The position numbers and the translations under genes were made by a program. A model generated the notes under the pieces. It had not been told where the DNA came from. It was given only the letters and a program-made list of their open reading frames with translations, and did no database searches. A stretch of DNA of 46,949 bases from JAYEPK01 sp048569615 (GTDB lineage Archaea; Thermoplasmatota; Penumbrarchaeia; Penumbrarchaeales; Penumbrarchaeaceae). Below, in pieces: positions 1 through 9,002 of the stretch. Within the stretch, counting starts at the first letter, position 1. Each line of letters opens with the position of its first letter. The DNA lies in contig JBLIRK010000024.1 in NCBI GenBank assembly GCA_048569615.1, forward strand, positions 1 to 46,949. The letters run 5' to 3'.

Positions 1-913
1 CCAGCAGGACCACACCGACACCGCACAGCACTGTGCCGATAAGCCTTCGACGCACGAGCACCGCTGCAACCGAAAAACCCGTGGCAACAGCCGCCGCAAG
101 GAGCAGCACGATCTCGACCATCATCACATCGTCGCCTTCGCTGTAATTGAGTCTGGTCTTCATCTTCATTAGATCCGCAGTGACCTTTTCGTCGTCATCC
201 AGATGGAAATCCCCCGAATAGGTATCATCCTCATCGAACTCGTACCTCCACTCCCCCTTGAAGTATATGGCATTGGTCAGCACCATTACAACGGACGGGT
301 CTATGGAGCCCTCCGGAAGAAGCTCGTCTATCCTTCCGTTGGTCTCATCGTCCGCCCAATCGTTGATCGTATCCCTGGAGCCCTCCGGGTCGTTCCAGTA
401 ATCAAGCTCCTCGACCTCTCCGTAATAATATCTTGTGATCATGTTGATGAACGCATCGTAGAACTGGTGGTCCTTGGAAGGCCAGATGGCGTTGGCGGTG
501 GAGAGATCGTAATCGGAGCTCTCGTTCCTTATCCCGTTCTGCACCGATGCGAAGGAGCCCCTTCTCTCGTCCTCGTCGTCCGGAAAATGGAGAACATCCT
601 TCATCTCGTCCGCTGTATCCCCGTCAGCTCCCTCATAGGTCATCGACAATGCGGTAAAGATAGAATACGGGGAAATGAACAGGTTGCCGTCCTCCTCGGC
701 CAACACCCTGAATATATCCAATCCGAACTCGTTGTTGGCTCCGATGATCTCATCGATCCCATCCTCGGAGGACCCGCTGGCGTCCAGATAGTCATAGGTC
801 CACTCTCCCAAGTGCGTCTCCTCCTCTTTATCCTCCTCTCCCTTTTCCGTACATCCTGCAAATAGGATAGCAACAAGTAGCAATACCATCAGAAATTCGG
901 ATGGGCCCTTCAT
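1..913 (-). CDS. Serpin-like lipoprotein fused to membrane segments, 3' end outside window
   Basis: The minus frame opens with ATG at 913, has a GGAGG Shine-Dalgarno nine bases upstream, and stays open to the left edge (304 codons). The first 24 residues form a signal peptide ending in a lipobox (ILFAGC). Residues about 45-265 match the N-terminal half of serpins, the serine protease inhibitors that trap proteases with a C-terminal reactive-centre loop. Visible hallmarks are NLFISPYSIFTALSM, the EGADGDTADEM helix, ANAIW, INDWADDETNGRI and LTNAIYFKGEW. After GDDVMMVEI the expected proline-tyrosine and sheet strands are absent. Instead the frame enters strongly hydrophobic sequence that looks like two membrane helices. 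The reactive loop is therefore not visible. This could be a true fusion, a decayed gene or an assembly chimera at about base 109. Serpin identity is confident; inhibitory function is not supported. Confidence 0.8.
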   Translation of the reverse strand, partial: MKGPSEFLMVLLLVAILFAGCTEKGEEDKEEETHLGEWTYDYLDASGSSEDGIDEIIGANNEFGLDIFRVLAEEDGNLFISPYSIFTALSMTYEGADGDTADEMKDVLHFPDDEDERRGSFASVQNGIRNESSDYDLSTANAIWPSKDHQFYDAFINMITRYYYGEVEELDYWNDPEGSRDTINDWADDETNGRIDELLPEGSIDPSVVMVLTNAIYFKGEWRYEFDEDDTYSGDFHLDDDEKVTADLMKMKTRLNYSEGDDVMMVEIVLLLAAAVATGFSVAAVLVRRRLIGTVLCGVGVVLL

Positions 914-980
914 CTTTTCTCCCTCCTGAGAATCAATGGACAGGTGTCCTATTTCAAAGGTTTGGTCCCATGCTAATAAA

Positions 981-1009
981 CGAAGCCCGATCAAAAGCAT
1001 CGGGCTTCG
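981..1009 (-). terminator. Perfect 11-bp stem-loop, probable terminator of the methyltransferase gene
   Basis: Positions 981-991 (CGAAGCCCGAT) are exactly complementary to 999-1009, with a seven-base loop. On the minus strand the hairpin follows the methyltransferase stop at 1108 and is followed by TTTATTAG. That same AT stretch could act as the TATA element of the serpin gene. The structure therefore sits between a transcription end and the next promoter and could alternatively be an operator. Confidence 0.55.
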
Positions 1010-1107
1010 ACTTGTAGAAAAATTTTTTACGGGTTCAGTATCAGGCAACCTATGTAATTTGTTGAAAGACTGGATGTTTTGAATTTCTTATGTGATAAAC
1101 AGACCAT

Positions 1108-1857
1108 TCAAGGCCTGCAGACGAGGATATGCTCGCCGGGGAACTCTATCCCGACCTCGTCTATCTCCTTCTCGTACCTACTGAGAACGTGGTTCGGAAT
1201 TCTCCAGTTCTTTATCATTGCCCTGGCCTTGTCCCCTGACATCCTGAGAGGGATCTTGACGTCGTGGACCTTGACCGAAGAGAAACCTGCTCCTTTGGAA
1301 GCGACGTACAGGAACTCGCTTCCGGGGGAGAACCAGTTGTCGTCCACGAGAGGGCTTGAGGAACAGCCGTCAAGCTTGATAAGCAGCCTCTCCGCCCTGG
1401 TCCTTGCATCGGGGGAGAGCCCGGAGTGTATGAACGTACCTTCATCGCTCATCGACCCTCTGGATGCTTTCAACGTTTTTCTTACCTGGGTCATGTTCAG
1501 GTCGCAGAACACGTCATGCCCGATTATCAGATCGATATCCTCGAACTCCCCCTTCATCTCCCAGACCGGGACCTCTTTCAAATTGACCTTGTCCCAGAAA
1601 CCGGCCTCCTTTATTCTTCTCAGAAGCATCTGCTTGTCCTTCACGTAGGGTCCGGGAAAATGGTCCATGATAATGTACTCGTCAACCCTGTCCATGATGT
1701 TGCTCATCAACGGGATGGTGAAGAAGCCCGATCCGGCCCCGAATTCTATCACCCTCTCAAGCGACGAGAGCGGAACATGCTCCATTATCTCCTTTACAAG
1801 CTTCGAATTGTAATCGAAAAGCTGTCTGTAGTACAAGTTGCTCAATCTACCCCTCAT
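1108..1857 (-). CDS. Class I SAM-dependent methyltransferase
   Basis: This 249-residue protein is predicted to transfer a methyl group from S-adenosylmethionine in the cytoplasm; the acceptor is unknown. Motif I (VIEFGAGSGFF, residues 36-46) is the glycine-rich SAM loop. YIIMDHFPG resembles the acidic end of strand 2, and DLIIGHDVFCDL resembles motif IV with an unusual histidine-aspartate pair. Residues 185-249 form a C-terminal extension rich in basic and aromatic residues. ATG at 1857 is used; no clear Shine-Dalgarno is present. A hairpin and a TATA box lie just upstream. It is transcribed alone and faces the serpin gene. Confidence 0.75.
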   Translation of the reverse strand: MRGRLSNLYYRQLFDYNSKLVKEIMEHVPLSSLERVIEFGAGSGFFTIPLMSNIMDRVDEYIIMDHFPGPYVKDKQMLLRRIKEAGFWDKVNLKEVPVWEMKGEFEDIDLIIGHDVFCDLNMTQVRKTLKASRGSMSDEGTFIHSGLSPDARTRAERLLIKLDGCSSSPLVDDNWFSPGSEFLYVASKGAGFSSVKVHDVKIPLRMSGDKARAMIKNWRIPNHVLSRYEKEIDEVGIEFPGEHILVCRP

Positions 1858-1859
1858 TT

Positions 1860-1913
1860 CCCATCGGCCCCTGCTGATGGGATGAACGGCTAATTGCCCG
1901 AAGGTTTATAAAT
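1860..1913 (-). promoter_or_regulatory. TATA box and leader hairpin upstream of the methyltransferase
   Basis: On the minus strand a TATA-like TTTATAAAC lies at 1905-1913. In the predicted short leader, 1860-1865 (CCCATC) pairs with 1876-1881 (GATGGG). The hairpin ends two bases before the ATG. No Shine-Dalgarno is present, so the hairpin could influence start-codon access. Confidence 0.4.
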
Positions 1914-1944
1914 TCAACCCATCCAGATCGCCAGGGGAGCTTTT

Positions 1945-3081
1945 TCACTTCCTGGGATAATCGAAGAAGATGCTCTCCAATTCGAAGGAATCCCTGAGGA
2001 TATCGCATATCTCCTGTATGTGCTCCCTGCTTTTGACGGGAAGGGCCATGTAGTAGAATGGCGGCCTGATCCAGACATCCTGCAGAGCGTTGTTAGCTGC
2101 CTGGGAGTAGTTCGATACCTTCTTCAGCAGAAAGAGCTCATCCATGTCCACCACGTCCCCCCGGAGGACCTCCCCGTAATCGATGTATTCCCCCTCATCC
2201 AGCTGCATGATGTAGTCCATGAGCTTCTGCTCGAAGTTCTCATGCTCCTCCTCCCATTTCCGGAAGAAGAGAACACCGAGATTGTCCTCTCCTTTCTTCT
2301 GCCGTGTCATTACGATGATCTCCTCCCCGCCTTCGATCACCTTTTCGCCCGTTTCGGAGAGCTCTAAAAGGATCGAGAGGTCCAAATTCTCGGATTCCCG
2401 GATATCGGCATCCGGCGGCGTCCTTTCCCTTATCATCTTGTCATGAAGCGCCCTCAGGGTGGGATTCAGGAGGACCTCCTTGGAGAAGTTTATGTCTCGT
2501 ATCTTATCCTTCAAGGCTTCATCGCTGAGCCCTTCTTTTGAAATGCCCCTGTCCGGATGATACCGGGAAGCAAGCTTTCGATATGCCTTGTGTATTTCCT
2601 TGGCGGAAGCGTTCCTGGGGAGCCCCAGGATCTCGTAGCAGTCGTCCCTCCTTCTCTCCAGTTCCTTCATGATATGCTTGAAATCCCTGGTTATGTCAAG
2701 CTCTATCCAGGAAGCGTCGATCTCCTCAACCTCGGGTTCCGGAAGCTCCTTTATCTCCACGTTATGTCCGAGGAGATGGTCCGATCCCTCCTGTTCGTAG
2801 GACGGAGCTTCCTCGACCTCTTCGGTCGTGGCTGGATGAAAGATCCTCTCCCTTGTCTCTACCTCGGGTATCTTTTCCGATTCGGGGGCAGGGTTGCTGA
2901 CCATGAATTCCGAGCCGATCTCCTGTTCCGGATTCCGGATGGGTTCGGTAGGCTCCTTGGCCTCCGATGGGGCCTCGTCCATCTCCTTCTTCCCGGAGCT
3001 GCCGAACAAGGACCTGATCCTGCCCAGAAACGGTTTCAATCCGAGGATCGTGGAAATGAGGATAGGACTGGATGATATCAA
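1945..3081 (-). CDS. J-domain protein (DnaJ-like co-chaperone)
   Basis: This 378-residue protein carries a J domain at about residues 147-215 (DDCYEILGLPRNASAKEI, KAYRKLASRY, then the catalytic HPD at 175-177). J domains stimulate the ATPase of Hsp70 (DnaK). It lacks the Gly/Phe, zinc-finger and C-terminal substrate domains of true DnaJ, so it is a specialised co-chaperone. The first 30 residues are mildly hydrophobic and amphipathic and may bind a membrane. Residues 35-120 are acidic, proline-rich and probably disordered. Residues 220-378 are a mixed region I do not recognise. The start appears to be TTG at 3081, with a GGGGA stretch seven bases upstream; the next in-frame Met is 33 residues later. 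No Hsp70 gene is in the window. Confidence 0.82.
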   Translation of the reverse strand: MISSSPILISTILGLKPFLGRIRSLFGSSGKKEMDEAPSEAKEPTEPIRNPEQEIGSEFMVSNPAPESEKIPEVETRERIFHPATTEEVEEAPSYEQEGSDHLLGHNVEIKELPEPEVEEIDASWIELDITRDFKHIMKELERRRDDCYEILGLPRNASAKEIHKAYRKLASRYHPDRGISKEGLSDEALKDKIRDINFSKEVLLNPTLRALHDKMIRERTPPDADIRESENLDLSILLELSETGEKVIEGGEEIIVMTRQKKGEDNLGVLFFRKWEEEHENFEQKLMDYIMQLDEGEYIDYGEVLRGDVVDMDELFLLKKVSNYSQAANNALQDVWIRPPFYYMALPVKSREHIQEICDILRDSFELESIFFDYPRK

Positions 3082-3187
3082 TCGTAATTTCCCCTATCTT
3101 GTCCGGCACCGATCCGCAAATGGACGGTTTGGAACTAAGAAACCATGGATTCCATTGGATAAAAAAGGTTTCTTCCCCGGACTGAGA

Positions 3188-4139
3188 TCACTTCCTGCGG
3201 CAGACATAGATATCCGCCTCAAGCATGGTGTCGTCCTTGTAGAAATGGTGGACGAAATAGAGGTTCCCCTCGGAATCGAGCGTCGGCTCCCCCGCGAACA
3301 TGGAAACGATGATCTCCGGCTCCTGCCAGGATCCGTTCACCTTCACGGACCTCCATATCGAAGGCGCCCCCGAATGCCTTCTGGTGAACCAGAGTTCGTC
3401 CCCTTCGGGGTTAAGATAAGGCCATCCCTCGTTCTCCTCCGAATTCACCACCTCGAGATTGACGGGCTCCGTCCAGTCATCGCCGTCCCTCGTCATCATC
3501 CATATGTCGAGCATTACCCTTCCCCCCCGCCCTCTCCGAATGGAAGTAGAGGTCGTCGCCCACGAAGTGGAGCTCTCCGACCTCCAGGTCAATAAGCCTG
3601 TCCCCCGCATACTTCCAGTTCTTCCACTGCCCGTCAACCTTCTCGGATGTGAACCATTTGAGACCGGTATATCCCTCCCTTGCGGAAGCGAAGTACATGG
3701 TATCGCCGACAATGGTATGCGCTCCGTCAAGCGACAATTTCCCGGGGTCCTGGAGCCACACCCTCTCCGGCTCCGTCCATATTCCACCCTCATTGCAGGA
3801 AACATAGATGCCTGTGACTTCGTCAAGCAGTTGTTTCTCGGGAGGTACCGAAACATCGGGTGTGAAGAAGAAATAGAATGTGTTGGCGTCGTCGAGAATG
3901 AAGGGAGAATCCTCGGCCCCGGCAGTGTTTATCGGGGAGCCCATGGGAACAGGCTCCTCGAACTCGTCGGAGTGAAGCACCGGAGGATGGACATCCGCCT
4001 CCGGGGTTATCTTTACAGCGTCGGCGGGGATCTTCTCCTCCCTCGTGACATCGGGATATTCCTTCTCCTCCTCCCGGAGGCAGCCGGGAGCCATCACCAT
4101 CAGGAACACCGTCAAAGAGAGGAAGAGCCTGCCCTTCAT
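3188..4139 (-). pseudogene. PD40/TolB-like beta-propeller lipoprotein interrupted by a frameshift
   Basis: Translation from ATG at 4139 gives a signal peptide with lipobox (VMAPGC), then propeller-like repeats (FYFFFTPDVS, MYFASAREG, LYFHSERAGG). The frame is then lost. The adjacent frame continues the same architecture without a gap in homology (DIWMMTRDGDDWTEPVNLE, ELWFTRRHSGAPSIW, NLYFVHHFYKDD) and stops at 3188. Skipping one base in the seven-C run at 3522-3528 joins the two halves into a 316-residue protein. Such lipoproteins are surface-exposed WD40-like PD40 propellers of unknown ligand. Its ATG overlaps the stop of the upstream 914-residue membrane protein gene by four bases, so the two are cotranscribed and probably translationally coupled. 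The break may be a sequencing error, phase variation or genuine decay. Confidence 0.7.
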
Positions 4140-6880
4140 TCCTCATCCTCCTGAAAATACTCCCTCTTCTTCCTGGCCGGAGACTTTTTCTCCTTTACGT
4201 CGGGCTCCTTCTCCCTGCTCAGCTCCTTTCCCTTCATCATACCGAACACGGTCAAAATGAAAAGCACCACAAGTCCCGAGATCCCGAAGAAGAGCATCAT
4301 CAATCCTCCGATCCAGGTAGGGACAGGGACGAACCAGTCTGAAAATATCGGAGGGACGATGATGAAGGAGAAGTTCCAGAACCAGAAGAGGACCGCCGCC
4401 AGGAACACGATGAAGATGGATAGCGGCCTGTTCATCTTCCAGACCTTGTTCCCGTCCATGGGCCTGAATGGCATGGACCCGGCAAGGAACATCATGGAGA
4501 GCACGGATAGACCGAGCCCTCCGAACCCCAGCAGCACATCCGTGATTATATTGCCCTGAACGGCGTAGGCTATGAGATATATCAGACTGAAGGGGACGAA
4601 GAGCCCCATCATGGTCATCAGAACAAAGGTCCCGATGAATCCTTCCATCTTCCTGGTGACCATCACATCGCCTTTTGCGGTCGCCTTTCCCGGATAACCG
4701 AAGGGCATCAGGAATACGGAGGATATGATCAAAGTGATCAAACCCGCGGGCCAGAGCCTGAACTCCGACCATAGGCCAAGCATCTTTGCAGATGCCTCCT
4801 CTGCGACCTCGACAGCCAGTATGATTATCACTATGGAGAAGAGCACCAGGGGGATCACCAGAAGAAATGTGGGAAGGTAGAAATCAGGGAGAGTGAAGAT
4901 GTCTATCCCGAGGACCCCGATGGAATGATTGGGGACAAGGCGCTCCATCATCTCGACGTAGCCGAAGGCTATCATCATGAAGACGACCGCAACTCCTATG
5001 GCTATTATCTCACGCAGATTGATGAAGCCCCTCTCGGACCTCTTTCCTTCCTTTACCTTCTTCCCTGTCTTGTCTTTCAACTGCTCCTCGCTGTACTCCG
5101 TTGCGAAGCCGAAGAGGAAGTTCTTCCAAGAGCTCGTTGAGCTGGATGCGGTGGAGGAGGCCTGACCGACGGAGAGCGATGCCGTGGTCGTTATGGTCGA
5201 GACGGCAATTCCGGCCCCGATGCTTGCGGCGACTCCCACACCCAGCCCCAGGACGGCTCCGGCGATGGGAACGGAATTGGGATTGTCCACGAATATATAC
5301 CTGTCGCTGTAGAACAGCGCATCACCATCAGCATTCCTTCCCTCCACCCTCAGAACGTACCTGGAGGATGAAAGCTCATCTCCGCGCAGGTCCATCTGGA
5401 CCGTGAAATAATCCCCCCGGACTTCCTTGACCACCCTTCCGGTGGTGGGATCTATGACCTGCATGACCATGTGGTCAATATCGACACCGCTCCCGGAGCC
5501 CATGGGGTTGTATGCGGATATCATAACCTCATCATTCCTGCCTATCACATCCCCTTCCTCGTACATCTTCTCGCTGAACTCCTCACCTTCCTCCGGTGCG
5601 TAATAGATGTAGATTATGTCCTCGACCTTCTCGGCCCTCGGCTTATCCACATCATCGTCATCTCCTCCCATCCAAGGGACCACCATATCGTCGGGATCGA
5701 AGAACCCGATGAGAGCATAGGTGGCTACCCAAACGGTGTCCGTGACCATGCTGTATTCCGCTTCCTGCCCGCCGTACTGGAAGAAGGGCAGGTAATAGGG
5801 ATCGTTCCCGATATCCCTGAGCTCCATCAATGGGATCTCGGATGTCCTTGACGGAGTATCTATCATTCCCGCACCGAAGTCCAGACTGGAGAATACCACC
5901 CTGTCATCCCCGTCGATCGGCACCATGTCCATCAGACCCCTGCCTTCGTAGTTGAAGTCCAAGAGATTGCCATATCCCATGTCTACCGTCTGGAAATAGG
6001 AGATGTTGACCGGGGTGGAAAGCGCCGGATCATCGATATCATAGACGAGGAGGTGAAGAGGCGTCGAGCCCGAACCGTCCATGATCTCGTCGAAACCGAT
6101 GTAGATCTCCCTTCTGCTCTCCAGAACGGCGATGGATGTTATCTCGGTCATGGTGATCCCCAGAGTTGTATCAAGGGAATCCGCGGTTCCCGTAAGCAAG
6201 ATCTCGTTTGGGGCCATTATTTGATCCGTCATGGTATCCAGGACCTGGATGACGTCGGTCGATCCCGTGGTCTGGGCAATATACAGAAGTCCGTTCACCG
6301 GTTCGTACTCAATATCTACGGGCTCCCCGACAATATCGCCTGCTGTCGCATCCAAAGTGGATAGCACGGCCTCACCGGTGGCGTCGAATATTATTATCTG
6401 GTCCTCCGTGGCAATGTAGATCTTGTCGGAATTCTCGGCATATTCAATTCTGTTGACAAGTGGCGTTGAACCCACCAGCAGAGGTACCGACCTGATGTCC
6501 TCCATGCTCCTATCATAAATATCGAGGACCAGTCCCGGGTTCATGGGATCGTAGTTCACGATGTACAGGGACTGATATATCGGAATGTAGAGGATGTCCA
6601 TGACGTAATCGTTGGAAAGGGGAGGAACACTGGCGGTGTTGAAATGTGTGATGGTCTCTAGCTCCAGGTCCAGCATGGAGAAGCCCTGGGTGTGGTACGA
6701 AACGAAGACCTTGTCCCCTTCATCGTTGATCTCCAATCCGCTGGGAAGGGCGCCGCCTACAAGAGGGTAGGTGGGATGATCGTAATCTATCAACTCCGGC
6801 TCCCCCTTGACCGAAAGCGCAAATAAAGGCATTACCAGCAGCGCCAGGAACCATGTGATCAGAACTGCATTCCGTCTCAT
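4136..6880 (-). CDS. Large membrane protein with extracellular beta-propeller and C-terminal multi-span domain
   Basis: This 914-residue protein starts with a signal peptide (residues 1-26). Residues about 30-400 contain repeated beta-propeller-like blades (KVFVSYHTQG, SLYIVNYDP, KIYIATEDQI, GLLYIAQTTG, EIYIGFDEI) similar to YVTN/surface-layer propellers. Residues 400-540 hold an aspartate-rich linker and a beta-sandwich-like module. From about 540 there are roughly eight hydrophobic spans, with a charged loop near 590-620. The cytoplasmic tail is lysine/glutamate-rich. The architecture suggests an envelope sensor or a scaffold displayed outside the cell. I recognise no enzymatic motif. It ends inside the start of the PD40 lipoprotein gene (ATGA overlap), suggesting a two-gene surface complex. 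Upstream lies the SPFH gene with its own terminator. Confidence 0.7.
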   Translation of the reverse strand: MRRNAVLITWFLALLVMPLFALSVKGEPELIDYDHPTYPLVGGALPSGLEINDEGDKVFVSYHTQGFSMLDLELETITHFNTASVPPLSNDYVMDILYIPIYQSLYIVNYDPMNPGLVLDIYDRSMEDIRSVPLLVGSTPLVNRIEYAENSDKIYIATEDQIIIFDATGEAVLSTLDATAGDIVGEPVDIEYEPVNGLLYIAQTTGSTDVIQVLDTMTDQIMAPNEILLTGTADSLDTTLGITMTEITSIAVLESRREIYIGFDEIMDGSGSTPLHLLVYDIDDPALSTPVNISYFQTVDMGYGNLLDFNYEGRGLMDMVPIDGDDRVVFSSLDFGAGMIDTPSRTSEIPLMELRDIGNDPYYLPFFQYGGQEAEYSMVTDTVWVATYALIGFFDPDDMVVPWMGGDDDDVDKPRAEKVEDIIYIYYAPEEGEEFSEKMYEEGDVIGRNDEVMISAYNPMGSGSGVDIDHMVMQVIDPTTGRVVKEVRGDYFTVQMDLRGDELSSSRYVLRVEGRNADGDALFYSDRYIFVDNPNSVPIAGAVLGLGVGVAASIGAGIAVSTITTTASLSVGQASSTASSSTSSWKNFLFGFATEYSEEQLKDKTGKKVKEGKRSERGFINLREIIAIGVAVVFMMIAFGYVEMMERLVPNHSIGVLGIDIFTLPDFYLPTFLLVIPLVLFSIVIIILAVEVAEEASAKMLGLWSEFRLWPAGLITLIISSVFLMPFGYPGKATAKGDVMVTRKMEGFIGTFVLMTMMGLFVPFSLIYLIAYAVQGNIITDVLLGFGGLGLSVLSMMFLAGSMPFRPMDGNKVWKMNRPLSIFIVFLAAVLFWFWNFSFIIVPPIFSDWFVPVPTWIGGLMMLFFGISGLVVLFILTVFGMMKGKELSREKEPDVKEKKSPARKKREYFQEDEE

Positions 6881-6961
6881 AATTCAGATACCCCCGGAAA
6901 TCCCGAGATCCCCGGAATCATATTGCATGTCACTCTAAAAAAGGATTTTCTAAAAAACCAA

Positions 6962-6995
6962 TTAAAAAGAAAAAAAGGGGCTGGCTACCAGCCCC
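6962..6995 (-). terminator. Intrinsic-type terminator of the SPFH gene
   Basis: Positions 6977-6984 (GGGGCTGG) pair perfectly with 6988-6995 around a three-base loop. Read on the minus strand, the stem is followed at once by seven T, then CTTTTTAATT. It lies eight bases after the SPFH stop codon. This is a GC-stem plus U-run structure of bacterial type in an archaeal genome. Confidence 0.75.
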
Positions 6996-7003
6996 CGAGG
7001 AGC

Positions 7004-8992
7004 CTATGCCGCCTCGGCGGGACCGGGCTCCCCTTCCACGGCTTTCATGATCGCCTTCCTGATGGAAGCGGCCTGCTCCCCCATCTGCCTGGCTTCATTG
7101 ACATCCACTCCCATCTTCTCGGAGATCAGGAGGTAGATCAGGTTGTCAAAGGCTGATGAGAAAGTGCCGCCATTCCCGCCGGCGACGTACATCTTCGGGA
7201 CGACGTCCACGCCGGAGACCTCGACGGCCTGGGAGAACCTCTCAACAGCCTGCTGGAGGACCTGGTACCTCGGGCCGCCGTAGGCCCTTACCTGCTCCTC
7301 GACGGCTATGGCCCTGGCGATACCCACTTTGGCCTCTTTCTCCGCTTCGGCGTCGGCGAGGGCCCTTATCTTCTGGGCTTCCTGGAGAGCCTTCTCGAAA
7401 TCCGCTTTACCAGAGTTCTTCCAGATGTCGATGGAGATCTCAGATTCCGTAAGGGCCTCCTGCTGCTTCGCCTTGGCCTTGGCCTCGTTGAGCTCCCTCT
7501 CCTTGACGGCGGCCTCCTGCTGCCTTTGGTAGGTCTCGAGCTGCTCCCTCGCTATCTGCCTGTCCCTGAGCTGTACCAGGATGGTCTCGATCCTTCCGTC
7601 ATTCTCCGAGGAGGACGGAGTGCCTATCAGCACCTCCTCCAGCTCCAGATCGTAGTGAAGGAACTTGTCCCTCATGTCCCTGGAGGCTATGGACTGGATC
7701 TCATTCCTCTGCTGGATGAGCTCTATGAGGGTCTTGGTCTGGCCTATGTTCTTGAAATAGGCCGCAACCATGGGATCGAGGGTCTGATCGACGAGCTTCT
7801 TGACATCCCCGAACCTCTGGATGACCAGCGGCGCCTTTCTGTAGTCTATGTGGATGACCACCGAGAGCGGGAGCTCGGGCTCGAAGGCGTCCTTGGTTAT
7901 GAGGTCCACTGCGGACAGGTTCTCGTCGAGCTTGTGGTTCCCGGTCTGGTTCTTGATCCACTTCAGGACTATGTTGGTTGTCGGGACCATGATCACCTTC
8001 CCTGCATAGGTGTTGAAGGCGTACTTCCCGGGCATCAGGGCGTTCTTCCAGACACCCTTCTTCCCCTTCTCCACAAGCTCCCCGTGCTTGTAGTCATCCC
8101 CGGATTCATCCTTACCCTTGGAACCGTAGTATGAGACAACGACCCCAACGTAGCCTACCTGGACAACTGTCTTGGGAATGATCTCCACGGTGGCGAACAG
8201 CCTGTTTACGAAGTACGTTCCGTCAACGAGGACCTGATACTGCTTACCTCTCTGTCCCCCTACCGACAGGAACCTTTCAGGATCTTGGAAGTTGTTGTGG
8301 TTCAGCTTTGAACCCGGTTTGTTGTCGCCAACCTGGGGAGCGATGATCTCACCGGGATCCAGGGGAGGTCCGTCATGTGTCGTGACGATGCCGATTGTAT
8401 CGGACTTGCCCTTGATCACCACCGGTGTGAAGCCGTTCCTCTGATTGATCTGGTAGGCCATCTTCTGGAACATCACATCATCGTCCTTGTCGATGGGAAG
8501 ATGATAGATCTCGTCCTGGAGTATGACCACGAACTCGGCCAGGTTAATGGCGTATGTTCCTTCCCTCAGTATTCCCCTCTGGGGCCCCCTCTGTCCTCCG
8601 TTCTCGAGGAAGCCCCGGACGTCCTGGAAGTCCTTGGAGGACTCCACGCAGCGTCCGAGGGTCTGCTTGGGACGTAGAGGCTCCCCGTCCCTTGCGAAGA
8701 TATATCCGATCTGGCCCTGGGGCACCGTAACTAACGGCACCCTGTGGACCTTGTATTTGAGAGGCGACCTGAAGTGGATGCCTCCCCTCAATACCTCCGG
8801 CTGGAAGCCGGCCTCGCCATGGAGAGCTATGATCCTGTCGGTGAGGCTTCCCTTTCCCGACCACCTCATCTCGACCACGGCACAGTGGGTGTTCGGAATC
8901 AATCTGAAACCCATTATCCACACGAGCAGGGCCGAGAGTATCGGCACGATGATCAACAACAGCACCACAGCGAGCAGTATGCTACCCAACAT
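7004..8992 (-). CDS. SPFH/band 7 (flotillin-like) membrane protein
   Basis: This 662-residue protein has an N-terminal membrane span (residues about 4-28). A long beta-rich region with an internal threefold repeat follows: 122-158 (FQDVRGFLENGGQRG), 235-272 (FQDPERFLSVGGQRG) and a weaker copy at 306-336. An SPFH-like core spans about 275-470 (LPLSVVIHIDYRKAP, VAAYFKNIGQTKTLIELI). An alanine/glutamate/lysine coiled coil covers 478-560, and a C-terminal region includes YVAGGNGG. Flotillins and stomatins form oligomeric membrane cages that organise microdomains and regulate membrane proteases. At 662 residues it is longer than classical flotillins because of the repeat region. The start is ATG at 8992, preceded by GGTGAGG. 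No NfeD-like partner is adjacent; neighbours are membrane and surface proteins. Confidence 0.85.
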   Translation of the reverse strand: MLGSILLAVVLLLIIVPILSALLVWIMGFRLIPNTHCAVVEMRWSGKGSLTDRIIALHGEAGFQPEVLRGGIHFRSPLKYKVHRVPLVTVPQGQIGYIFARDGEPLRPKQTLGRCVESSKDFQDVRGFLENGGQRGPQRGILREGTYAINLAEFVVILQDEIYHLPIDKDDDVMFQKMAYQINQRNGFTPVVIKGKSDTIGIVTTHDGPPLDPGEIIAPQVGDNKPGSKLNHNNFQDPERFLSVGGQRGKQYQVLVDGTYFVNRLFATVEIIPKTVVQVGYVGVVVSYYGSKGKDESGDDYKHGELVEKGKKGVWKNALMPGKYAFNTYAGKVIMVPTTNIVLKWIKNQTGNHKLDENLSAVDLITKDAFEPELPLSVVIHIDYRKAPLVIQRFGDVKKLVDQTLDPMVAAYFKNIGQTKTLIELIQQRNEIQSIASRDMRDKFLHYDLELEEVLIGTPSSSENDGRIETILVQLRDRQIAREQLETYQRQQEAAVKERELNEAKAKAKQQEALTESEISIDIWKNSGKADFEKALQEAQKIRALADAEAEKEAKVGIARAIAVEEQVRAYGGPRYQVLQQAVERFSQAVEVSGVDVVPKMYVAGGNGGTFSSAFDNLIYLLISEKMGVDVNEARQMGEQAASIRKAIMKAVEGEPGPAEAA

Positions 8993-9002
8993 CTATTTCC
9001 TC

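Noticed and set aside
203..865. Long plus-strand open frame at the left end
   Set aside because: It lies antisense to the serpin gene. The serpin frame on the minus strand has family motifs and a Shine-Dalgarno, whereas this frame has no recognisable domain.
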